Below are positions 29,701 to 36,075 of a DNA stretch of 64,000 nucleotides, piece after piece. Both the position numbers and the translations under genes were made by a program. The notes under the pieces are model-generated. The model made no database searches and was not told where the DNA came from. It worked only from the letters and a program-made list of their open reading frames with translations. The stretch's first letter is position 1. Each line of letters opens with the position of its first letter. The stretch comes from a virus, in IMG/VR virus record IMGVR_UViG_3300021197_001787, positions 1 through 64,000 of that record. The stretch is one strand, 5' to 3'.

Positions 29701-32316
29701 TCGTGTGTTAAACATCCGTACATCAGTCGGGTATTGAACTGTACCAGAGAAGTTTAATCTGTTTGCACCCACATACAATCTTTTTGAGCCGGATAAGAAG
29801 TGTTCGCCGGCCGTCTTACTGATTGAAGCTGTTAAGTAAAACTCATTTTCAATAGATCCAAGCTTGGTATTAATACCTTGAAATACTAAATCGTAAGTTA
29901 AACCTATGTCAGAACCAGACACAGTTTTTGCCATAGGATAATTGCTTGGTTTAAGCCTAACAGAAATGTTCCAATCATTATTATCGTACGCACCAAAATA
30001 TACACTACTTGTTAAAATTGGAAAGGGGCCGGCATTAGGGTTTAGCCATGGAGTATCACCGGACGTGTCATTTGGGTAATACGACGACGAAAGCATGAAG
30101 AAAGCATTTTTAGAAAACTTTTCTTCTCTGATAACGTAGACTTGGAAGTTGGCACTATCGTAGCCTTGCCAGCTAGTATTTGTATCAGGTGTGTGCGCTG
30201 AGGCGCTGTACATACCGAAAATTGAGGACTGATTAAAGTTGCGATCAACACTATCGTAATCAGTTTGAAAAGAAGGCAGAGTAAAATCTGTTTCGGCTGT
30301 AAATCCATAGACATTCTGGAATCCGCCATGGCCAGATCCCGAGATATAGCCTCTACTATTCGTTGTATCGTCCGGGTCTTGATACTGGAAACAAGTTCCA
30401 TTAATATGACTAGACGTATTAAAGTACAGAGCTTTCTTATTTGCCAGAGTTTGTTCAAGCCTTGGAGTACGACTGTCTAAATCATAAACAGTATTGTCGG
30501 CATAAGTTCTTAATTTTATTATTGTGTCATCTAGATTGAAACACCTAAAGACATTCCGAATGGTCTTTTCCGTACCTTTGGTTTTGTAAATACTGGTTAA
30601 ATTGTTATATAAGTTTTGATAAATAAGATTTTTTGTCTCACTCAAATCATTTTGAAAAGCAAAATCTTCTGTTTTATTCATGAATCTGCTTATGACATCA
30701 GCATCTACAAAAAGCTGTGGAGTGTAAAGCCCCAAGGACTGCGGTAAGTGTTCAGCAAATGGCAGTGGAGTGTTGGAGGCACTTGTATACTGCATTTGCT
30801 TAAATGTCGGTATTGCTTCAATCTGATTGTAGATCTTATCAAAATAAGAACCCATAATGTGTGTCAGAAGTTCAACATTAGTATTCCCAAGAGCTTCGTG
30901 TTCTTCTAAAACCCAGCTAGGGATTAAAGTTTTTAAATTAGAGGTATTGTTTCTATCGTGAAAAGAACCAGAGTTAAAAAGCCCTTGGCGCACATTGACT
31001 ACATCTGGGTGTAAAGAATATATAATTGGGTCTTTGTATTCGGATGCGGCCGCGGAGGCTTCAACGATAGCGGAGCTAATAGTCCTTGAAGGTGTGCCGG
31101 TCCATGTTCCGTTAGTTAAGCGCCCTGAATAATCAAGGACGTTGCTATCAAGATACCCATATCCAGAATTTCCTTCATTGAATTTGTAATATACACCAAG
31201 TGTGGTATTATTAATATCTGTGTTGGTTCCGCCGCGGACTTGACTGAACCAATTTTTTCCAATATCGTCCGCGGTTCTTGCTGCTTTCCAATATCTAAAT
31301 TCATCGATAGAGCCAGTAAAGGTGTGAGTATTAGCTGCACGTGTGGAGGCTACGCCGTCCGCGCGGAATGGAGCCGTAATAAGCGCTCCAATTTTACCAG
31401 CCATGTCAATTGACGGTAATTCGCCGAATGTTATGCCAGAATTGATTACGGTGTGGTTTAAGTAACCATTAAGATAGAAGTTGGTTCTAAAATCAGAGCC
31501 AGAATTTTCAAAAACAAAAGAATAATGATTCCAATCGTCTAGCGCCGTGGATATTATATTCTGCCCAATTGTTTGTCTAAAGAGTGTGTTGGTCGAACCT
31601 GATGAAACTGTAAACAAGAACGGACTCGTAGATGAGCCGCTTTGTATTTCAATTGTCATACGGCCCATGTCGTGTGAGCCGGATGCGTTATTGTTCCACA
31701 TGTCAAAAATAATTGAGTTTGCGTTTGTGGCCAAGTTTACACTTTTTAACCAAAACTCAATTGAAACACCGCTATTAAAGTTTGCTCTTAAATTTGATTC
31801 TCGGGATCCTGTACCATATGAGTCAGGAAGGCCAGCACTTTCATAAATGTTCTTATCGTAAACATTTGCATGCATTCTTTTACTATCTAAGGGGTTGTCA
31901 AAAAGCTCTGAGGCTTTATCGTAGGTTACTCCGTGGGGGCCACCCTTCAGGTCTATGTAAGAACTAGAGTTAAAGTTAGCATAACCGTTGGTCCTAGGAA
32001 ATAAATTATTGAAAATATACTTCTCTACATCTAACGACTTGTTGTAAAATTCGTTTTGTTCGTAATATGAACCATCATATGGATAATAATCAATAATACG
32101 GCCGAAGGCACCACTATAATAATAATAAGCAGAACCAAATTTAGCAAAGTTGTCCGGTTGGGAATAATCTATCTGGGGTACAAAGGTTTCTTGCTTTGTA
32201 GCAAGCTGCTCAATGTTCTTGGAAGATTCAACATCTTTAAAAAGATTTTTTTGATTTGTTTCCGCTAAATAATTTCGTGAACCATCTGCTGAACCAAAAA
32301 GTTTTTTAATACTCAT
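20734..32316 (-). CDS. Giant 3860-residue baseplate/tail protein with two LamG-like domains
   Basis: One uninterrupted frame of 11.6 kb. Residues about 112-380 form a LamG/concanavalin-like jelly roll (VSIEFWLKS, YLNGYLNH, GSIDEFRYWK strands) and about 1870-2130 form a second (GWLRCARG, AIYINGVTQ, GAMDQLTLWDVALSSSEVQA). Such domains usually bind carbohydrates. Residues about 470-610 (LLTHIMGSYFDKIYNQIEAI ... KGTEKTIRNVFRCF) resemble the P2 gpI / T4 gp7 type baseplate segment, so it may be an enlarged wedge protein; this is a weak match by eye. A helical section (1060-1150), a flagellin- or Ig-like beta module (about 1430-1530) and a Gly-rich linker near the C-terminus are also visible. T4 gp7 has about 1030 residues. 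It follows the gp6- and DNRLRE-like genes, matching a wedge role. Confidence 0.8.
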   Translation of the reverse strand: MSIKKLFGSADGSRNYLAETNQKNLFKDVESSKNIEQLATKQETFVPQIDYSQPDNFAKFGSAYYYYSGAFGRIIDYYPYDGSYYEQNEFYNKSLDVEKYIFNNLFPRTNGYANFNSSSYIDLKGGPHGVTYDKASELFDNPLDSKRMHANVYDKNIYESAGLPDSYGTGSRESNLRANFNSGVSIEFWLKSVNLATNANSIIFDMWNNNASGSHDMGRMTIEIQSGSSTSPFLFTVSSGSTNTLFRQTIGQNIISTALDDWNHYSFVFENSGSDFRTNFYLNGYLNHTVINSGITFGELPSIDMAGKIGALITAPFRADGVASTRAANTHTFTGSIDEFRYWKAARTADDIGKNWFSQVRGGTNTDINNTTLGVYYKFNEGNSGYGYLDSNVLDYSGRLTNGTWTGTPSRTISSAIVEASAAASEYKDPIIYSLHPDVVNVRQGLFNSGSFHDRNNTSNLKTLIPSWVLEEHEALGNTNVELLTHIMGSYFDKIYNQIEAIPTFKQMQYTSASNTPLPFAEHLPQSLGLYTPQLFVDADVISRFMNKTEDFAFQNDLSETKNLIYQNLYNNLTSIYKTKGTEKTIRNVFRCFNLDDTIIKLRTYADNTVYDLDSRTPRLEQTLANKKALYFNTSSHINGTCFQYQDPDDTTNSRGYISGSGHGGFQNVYGFTAETDFTLPSFQTDYDSVDRNFNQSSIFGMYSASAHTPDTNTSWQGYDSANFQVYVIREEKFSKNAFFMLSSSYYPNDTSGDTPWLNPNAGPFPILTSSVYFGAYDNNDWNISVRLKPSNYPMAKTVSGSDIGLTYDLVFQGINTKLGSIENEFYLTASISKTAGEHFLSGSKRLYVGANRLNFSGTVQYPTDVRMFNTRFWGKYLDDDSIKQHIYDLDNSGISGSFQHLSPLDPNSKNLDLLNRDTLALDWNFSDVTGSDASGQFLTKDMSSGSAQIRSAIGWLGGLSGYLHTGRGHGFKANSSDASKEFVLNTFKFIDPEQPISSDMINILTSDDRAFGFTETVPNFHHTLEKSMYASISDEMLNFFAGAIDFNNIIGEPVNRYRSRYKKIEKLREAFFRRVSTTSDVEKFIEYYQWLDDTLARIIEQLMPASGKFTDDVMNVVESHVLERNKYKSQFPTIEFRLDDPITPIMGINERLYNWKYNHAPISQSVFVEGVGGPLSGSAKQSMNSDWWRDRAERRNSDISTGDEVIDTQRDIIRTNAENDNNQKLNTLSTISDGVHSGSIFVIRKLAKPYKFTAYRTASPVMPIKGGVNFERNKKIDLTYNALRPDGPVNQDGSAYVPENVLYSSVYGTSGEEDETVRLKNTQDPLSKPSDKVRRHVKVQFGRDWEEGIGYQNIKSDISFPFNIISGAIPAGYNKKVVDRVMSGVILTNLHNDVYGPDMESPIQGPFTNYAVGGHQSRHVGVNKVAVGSNFPTGEISMNTITSITNRTVTISDGGTSVEFLFTSSPSNPEDVDIDGDTETTMENLVAAINSYPGFTIKAAIKSSATASLINYVNSPDYSVGNIAITSTGTWMYAISGMAGGVGGLDRWDTRPEAWKILLGKADDPPISGAIGMVGPDYPLANAPEELGQYPHTASQKAVYYRGFTAKRPVNIRNIRHTTGSTILGNYEHNYQVVQAPGGNSNPRQFIEKQPNLPRKIYNNYVGNTGSNPTSVRTLLDIHRGSRDGLYTRGTPGPLLLTGAAAAAEGLHTDFSGDYSTDYLQGGLGYATTPLGGQATTNNSVIISKFSHRGGIEVMTRGYQDFRAGEFSVYNTLNNRNLTVRRPFQSPPIVSGAAESNGIRVYDIHGNDYGLYVHAARHAARFFRDSILVPNNQGATYDEKPSFHRVHRNNLPRPKEATERFVPTLTDSELINDKSLYFTDSENYGHSLINAESASARNFLTGARSRGMTYSGWLRCARGNTVGYTNFFCVGKGASGASPMIEISKVSASLNFYVESRTSPNSDYTAGSGRRGKYTVNTTHANASAQAATINSGSWFHLAVVLPVSGGSTQAPSFPAIYINGVTQSVTESTSPYTYFSNKNTTSEYSYLGSVPRTGDSIMTFGGDSTVTAIQSDAFSGAMDQLTLWDVALSSSEVQALYNGGIPCNITASSVYSNSGSYLFGWYKLGEGNQTDVIKATNPKVFVSGANAIWNSHTAENHFFPVAFHTVTTNNAFILGAGPASGLFPAPLAGCTPVVIGYSSSIVYSCSNFYDNLNHYHQIPRGDRQYAWMTGAMSDTDPCNYRYAGFMPMHGEQAGYYSGSTGYVPWMTMISSSDFGAFNNGTAWMPKSALGAVASWASENKQGSDFVPQDFVGLNTLIYEPISASSNTLGWPQTVPLFNIGNDANVYQYRNQRFVGYVDWFRGTPSASVPGFKHFAEAQAPGYLFNALMLKRNGPYGYSTYASSRARYHPVLRNERSSSELSIITTAERDVYQGVFVLSPPHWDPEHTLIGQATTTALTNFTLPPVSMRGRPAIINFSPLVATDDCGTGADPDGGSITLKATDNNNKIFFNSNGLNTYSGIDPYNVLTPFDYILAAVDRTTARWVDQNYMIYTENIFPSQRMEFVSSSRRRTGFDNLFWRDLITERVTLGNTMLNSCLAIVSQSAWPLDAQEDFLTRTASVANQINEYTASQYQPNHGPTTVIGTFYGGLRSLGKAGELQNNYTQFYYDAIRRTVPNGFLTWLSAPNTNAPGALYARKHMLAHVKSVVGPSGMLIPETGSISPYAASTGPAAPGPWNDGVVDVGCGEAFWEADEQAGIIEISSSLDGRKHPQFKSYKSKPWYDNYEDFREDIRLMAKDYAIVPEFRMSEHVGELLTQPLSKFKDYLEFPGTAVTAQTSSFYRDYTNSEKLKYFRTTFAKSTMQPKEIRITVSAVKKFNPYKGFYPAQRTVDLTAQFAETYFPSITTTYEYVAGGQIVAIDLSNLDRTAVGGLTRPIMQAMFSPGIVHNAIKSGMAVDYPILHGGIRKPNMRKSFSLLAAGENHSTYGEACHVYAGFQDSEMFDEDQLDSSSWAPGTTFWDERLPFETVLSPEKYLLGKTIADNNPHPSGTLPYTASLATVNGNPQYELMARNFFGETANFYLQGGDYTSLKSREIPQDGISIQSGSMYSARVRMRRSMSGSRDYSFNFTSFGYRWGVAGQGGAAAGYSNDRLISCSLGTNGGRRLIWNSGNLDVRFGAPTYPLPQDPYNTSGSQQRESFTMYSRTTAFGPPIATDRDGSSGVPSTLDAMSGTMSGNLDCWTGHNWSFTPPYYHGEAWADILFYPDETKKYTADEILRKSEVVYWRVDPGPNVYTSLSTSRVVPAIIDDYKGGGTDRSYIFGGRVINDHAMQITASLNLFGIERIPFQASDALGMLGETRNETKGQRWVIKPKYETPMLNFNSPVRNVSAASGSLTLPTFGSGSVPRGMWHQFGIIEPDKRKGIFIEIDDIPKQWLANHYKVVNEPSVYNKMRASSSANTPADTGGCPDDPNSFGNQVKNRMKSLTDLFGFNTTKKRARLGELAAKRTIKEAVVLVPYITTSEYDAKLSSHPELADDNALEAAKQFIRIPPERVQAAIMQNAFSPEGQSLDAAGESIRKLITKMDKYILPPEFDFVRNPETTPIVMYIFEFSHTFDKDDMSYMWQNLAPRDFKTINFEEQSIAHELNNSELLTGTHFVGIKEDIRFMAFKVKQKAVGDYYNHVLEQAGESLGKITGLQFVGSVGARTNYPGNGVVVGDDGPPASLYGGGGGSGTPDGGGNTADDTQAPGELAPPQPPVQAYEVQYNWPYDFVSIVEGIKIDIEVLYDDESNRNRSLVRENASKLVNTTVRRVDADIAADIQRGGGGPFAPSGNAQRVLDMLGDGSSSDSSEGMSVLDLLE

Positions 32317-33844
32317 AACTCTCTACTCTAAATCTGAATGCCTCATCTTGCTCAACCCAGTCATTCAAACTTGAATCATAAAAAGCAAATTTAAATGCAT
32401 ATTCATATCCGGGATCTAAAAGTGACATATCAAAATCAAAATAATTACCTGATATATCATGTGACAATACCGTATGCATATCACTGCCTGTGCCATGTGC
32501 GATAGCATCATAGCTATCAATTATTCTAAAGACTCTATAGGACGCACTCTCGATGGTGGTTGTCTCAATATCATCATTTGCTTTTGTATAAATTGTTGGT
32601 GACCAGTACTTTTCTCTAACATAAAGATTAAATCTTGCGTTTTCTTTAGAACGATATTTTTGTTTTAAATTAGTTATATTCAAGTAATAACTAGGCCTAA
32701 TAGATATTTGATTACCTTCAAACGATTCTGGTTCAATTGAGCCGGTGAAGTATCTTGTACTACCGCTATACCAAACATCAAATATATCTGTAAGTCGGTT
32801 ACGGGCAGTGCCAGTCAATGCTACACTACAACTGTATATCCCGGTTGAAACATGTCCTGCAGTGGCGTACAAGGCCGAATCAGCAGTAACATAGGTATCG
32901 TCTTGGACAAGTGTTAAAGCGCTGCCAGAGGGCTCTGTATTGTCAACAGAACCGGAATGAAGGCGTACTCTTAACAATCCAGTGCCCACACCTGGGATAT
33001 TTTGCAAATTACCGCGCACATAGTTATAGAAATACAAAGTATTCATATTTTGGCCGGCTGTAGCTAAGGAACTACTGTAATAAAAATTAGCCCTATCATC
33101 TTTAATACTAGAGTTCCAGCGTGCCTCAATGACTGGTTTTTTAAAGAAATATTGAGTACCTCTTGCAAAAAATCGTTTTGTATAGAATGAATCGGCTGCT
33201 CCAGTTAAGTTATACGATGCTGTAATTTCTTGTGACGCTGATAAACTAATGCCAAATCCATAATTTGAATATGTGCTTGCCATCCATTCTTCCATAAGAA
33301 TAGTAACGTCAACTTCAAGGTCTTCCAGTCCACTTTCAAAAACTTGTTCAAAGTTAGAAGCAGTTAAATAATCGCCACCTTCTTCAACCCAATTAGAAAT
33401 TGAGCCGTTATCGTTTTTTTGTCTTTGGATCCAATTTGAACCAGTATTGCCCACTGTATAGTCTAGATAATTTTCTAAATCTAATCCAGAACCTTCTTGC
33501 CAAGATTGTGAAACAGGTCTTACCGTTAACGTATAGTTTTTTGGTACTGTCTTAGACGTCTCTGCATTATAGAGTTTTAAATAAAAGTTTACACTGCCAC
33601 TGGCTGGTATGTTGCCAGCAGTACGATCAGAAGAAATACTGGTCACCGGGAATTGAACCAAAACTCTAGACAGCTCTACTTGTTTATTTTCTGCAGAAGA
33701 AGTGTAGGCACGTCCAAAAATTGAATAGACTTCCAGTACATCTGCTGCGCCCATATTAGATCCGGTGGCGCGCTTGGTCAGATTTGATTGCCAAGCATTA
33801 GAGATTGTATTATCGGCAGTTGCAGTGTAACGCTTTATGGCCAT
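32306..33844 (-). CDS. DNRLRE-domain-like baseplate/tail protein
   Basis: A 512-residue protein. Residues about 1-190 show the DNRLRE-like pattern: a TADNTIS start, LVQFPVTSI, SGSVNFYLKLYNAET and then VRPVSQSWQEGSG. This is a beta-sandwich found in extracellular and surface adhesion proteins. The C-terminal part (about 330-512) contains further beta strands and ends in a VEQDEAFRFRVESYEY strand. It lies directly between the gp6-like wedge gene (1-base overlap upstream) and the giant LamG gene (11-base overlap downstream), so it is probably a baseplate component. No enzymatic residues are visible. The domain assignment is by pattern and should be tested by profile search. Confidence 0.72.
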   Translation of the reverse strand: MAIKRYTATADNTISNAWQSNLTKRATGSNMGAADVLEVYSIFGRAYTSSAENKQVELSRVLVQFPVTSISSDRTAGNIPASGSVNFYLKLYNAETSKTVPKNYTLTVRPVSQSWQEGSGLDLENYLDYTVGNTGSNWIQRQKNDNGSISNWVEEGGDYLTASNFEQVFESGLEDLEVDVTILMEEWMASTYSNYGFGISLSASQEITASYNLTGAADSFYTKRFFARGTQYFFKKPVIEARWNSSIKDDRANFYYSSSLATAGQNMNTLYFYNYVRGNLQNIPGVGTGLLRVRLHSGSVDNTEPSGSALTLVQDDTYVTADSALYATAGHVSTGIYSCSVALTGTARNRLTDIFDVWYSGSTRYFTGSIEPESFEGNQISIRPSYYLNITNLKQKYRSKENARFNLYVREKYWSPTIYTKANDDIETTTIESASYRVFRIIDSYDAIAHGTGSDMHTVLSHDISGNYFDFDMSLLDPGYEYAFKFAFYDSSLNDWVEQDEAFRFRVESYEY

Positions 33845-35640
33845 TATCTAACCTTTCCTTTAATGTCAATCTCCGGAAATTTTATTTCAACAATTGCATT
33901 TTTAGGTACAATCAAATAATTCCCATCTGGTGATAAATTATCATTCATATTAATACTAGCTTGATTATATTCCGAGCTTGTTTTTGGTACTAACTTAACT
34001 TTTAGCACATCCAAAACACCGGGAAGCTCTTTCAAGTATGAGTATACATCACTAATTGAAAATTGTTCACCAATATAATTTGTATCTGTGTATTTTGAGC
34101 GTAAGGCTGTAATTGCTCTATCTAAAACAACAAACTTATTTGCTGAAGGCATGGGCTTAATAATAAACTCAATACCAATATTAAGAATAAACGGTTCTAA
34201 GATATCAATTGTATCGCTAAGCATTCTATAATTGTTTAACCAAGTTTTTAGATTATTCTTTATAGTATCGTTGGTAGCCGTTAATTTGCCAAATCTGTCT
34301 TCGGACACAACATACATATTTAAATTTCGTTTTTGTGAATCAGCATCTCGTTGTACTGAAACTCTTTTTACAGAACCAAATTTAGCGGGCATTCTATATG
34401 CCATGTTTTCGTAATCAGCTTGAGTTACTGCCCTGTTCTGTGTTGGGAATGTGTCAAATACCCTTCTTTTAAGTTCTGCAGCAGATAAGTACGAAGTGTC
34501 ACCCAGAATTGGTTTTTCATTGCTAACTTCTAAAGATTCGTTGACTTCTTGTACAGTAATATTAGATAATGCAGAGCGATTTTTATAATCAAATGTGCGG
34601 CTAGAAACATTTGTCAAAGCATGAACGGCAACATTAGAGTTTGTAGGATTAGTAACTCGGTATATGATTGTTAGTGTAGTATTTGTCGGTACAATACCAA
34701 AGTTTTGATTATTGGTTAATTTAGTTGGATCAAATGTTCTATCAGTTGTATATGTTTTGCCATATACATCCATTGCCACAGATTGGGGATTTGCAATCAC
34801 ATTCGATTCGCCAGGATTGCCACTACCAAATTGTAGCACTGTCCTATCTTGTAAATGATCAACTAAAAATTTTCTTGATACAAGATAGGGCTTTATAATA
34901 GAGGGAACGTTGTCATTTTTATAATTTTGATTTGAAAGTTCTTTAAACACGATGTCTTGTGCAAGATAATCAACTTCAAAATATTCGTTACCTTGTGAAT
35001 CAAAAACTGATATAATCTCGGATATGTTAGGCGATGCGATTTCAAGCGTTTTGAACCTTTCAAAAGCACCCGTCTCAATTTCAATTTGTTGTAATTGGCC
35101 GGAGACTACATTACCGTGGGCCCTGACAGCAAAGTGTGTAGGGGCGCCTGTAGTAGTATCGTTGCGAGCAATGGCTACCTCGTTTTTTGGATCAGCAAAG
35201 TCCACGTTTTCTGTCAGCATAAAGGTAAGGCCTGAAGTTGAGGTAAAGCGCGCACCTCTTCGTAAAATTGGTAGATAATTCTCGTCAGGACCAAGAGCCA
35301 CAGTCGATGCCGGTACGATAAGATACATGGCGACTTCGCCAAATGTAGATGGTCTACCTTGAGATTTATAACCTAAGATTCTTCCGTGCCTTAAGATATT
35401 ATTATATTGAAAAGCAGTGTCTAAAAATGTCTCATTTACATTGTAATCTAGATAAAAGTTTAATTGGTCACCCACGTATGCGGCTGCATCTAATACAATT
35501 GCACCGAATGAGGCTTCGCTAAAATCTTGAAAGGTATCGGGATAAAACCTTTCTGCCATATCTAACAGATCTTCTCTTATACTAGAAAATTCTCTGTTAG
35601 TATAATTTATTGGTAATATTTTCTTTTGTTCGTCCGCCAT
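33844..35640 (-). CDS. Baseplate wedge protein, T4 gp6 / baseplate J-like
   Basis: A 598-residue protein matching the gp6/J family that forms the iris-like inner ring of contractile-tail baseplates. The N-terminus is diagnostic: NYTNREFSSIREDLLDMAER followed by the FQDFSEASFGAIVLDAAAYVGDQLNFYLD block. The J-type core follows in the middle (ADYENMAYRMPAKFGSVKRV) and a C-terminal segment covers about 480-598. Its length is near T4 gp6 (660). Neighbouring gp25 upstream fits the conserved gp25-gp6 wedge pair. AAGGAA precedes ATG 35640. Confidence 0.92.
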   Translation of the reverse strand: MADEQKKILPINYTNREFSSIREDLLDMAERFYPDTFQDFSEASFGAIVLDAAAYVGDQLNFYLDYNVNETFLDTAFQYNNILRHGRILGYKSQGRPSTFGEVAMYLIVPASTVALGPDENYLPILRRGARFTSTSGLTFMLTENVDFADPKNEVAIARNDTTTGAPTHFAVRAHGNVVSGQLQQIEIETGAFERFKTLEIASPNISEIISVFDSQGNEYFEVDYLAQDIVFKELSNQNYKNDNVPSIIKPYLVSRKFLVDHLQDRTVLQFGSGNPGESNVIANPQSVAMDVYGKTYTTDRTFDPTKLTNNQNFGIVPTNTTLTIIYRVTNPTNSNVAVHALTNVSSRTFDYKNRSALSNITVQEVNESLEVSNEKPILGDTSYLSAAELKRRVFDTFPTQNRAVTQADYENMAYRMPAKFGSVKRVSVQRDADSQKRNLNMYVVSEDRFGKLTATNDTIKNNLKTWLNNYRMLSDTIDILEPFILNIGIEFIIKPMPSANKFVVLDRAITALRSKYTDTNYIGEQFSISDVYSYLKELPGVLDVLKVKLVPKTSSEYNQASINMNDNLSPDGNYLIVPKNAIVEIKFPEIDIKGKVR

Positions 35641-35663
35641 TAAAAATAGGTTCCTTAGTTACA

Positions 35664-36032
35664 CTAAATAGTAAATTGTAGTAAATCTGATACCGCAATA
35701 CCGGGTAAATAATAAGAAATGCTTACTGCTAAACTATTTCTATCTTGGTTTGACTCAGCAAAAGCTATTTCATTTATCTGTATAGCTGGCATATAGATAG
35801 CTATCTGCTCTCTAATCTTGCTGTCTATTTCACTATATGTATTTTGTGAAAAATTATTAAATAAGTATCTTTTAAGTCCGACCCCATAGTCAGGGTCCAT
35901 CACCCTTTCGCCAGGATTTGTTAATAACAGCATTTTAAAATTTTGTTTTGCTGCACGTGTGATTTTCTTTAGCATTGTGAAACCATCAATATCACTTCGT
36001 GTTAATGGTAGTGCTACACCGATTGAAGCCAT
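35664..36032 (-). CDS. Baseplate wedge protein, T4 gp25-like
   Basis: A 122-residue protein of the GPW/gp25 family, a core wedge subunit that contacts gp6 and helps start sheath assembly. Diagnostic pattern: MLLLTNPGERVMDPDYGVGL, followed by RYLFNNFSQNTYSEIDSKI and a helical C-terminal half. Length equals T4 gp25 (132) closely. The family resembles lysozymes only by historical name; no lytic residues are implied. AGAGG lies upstream of ATG 36032. Confidence 0.94.
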   Translation of the reverse strand: MASIGVALPLTRSDIDGFTMLKKITRAAKQNFKMLLLTNPGERVMDPDYGVGLKRYLFNNFSQNTYSEIDSKIREQIAIYMPAIQINEIAFAESNQDRNSLAVSISYYLPGIAVSDLLQFTI

Positions 36033-36075
36033 TTTGTTACCTCTTACTTAAATATTCACTAAAATTATTTACCGT

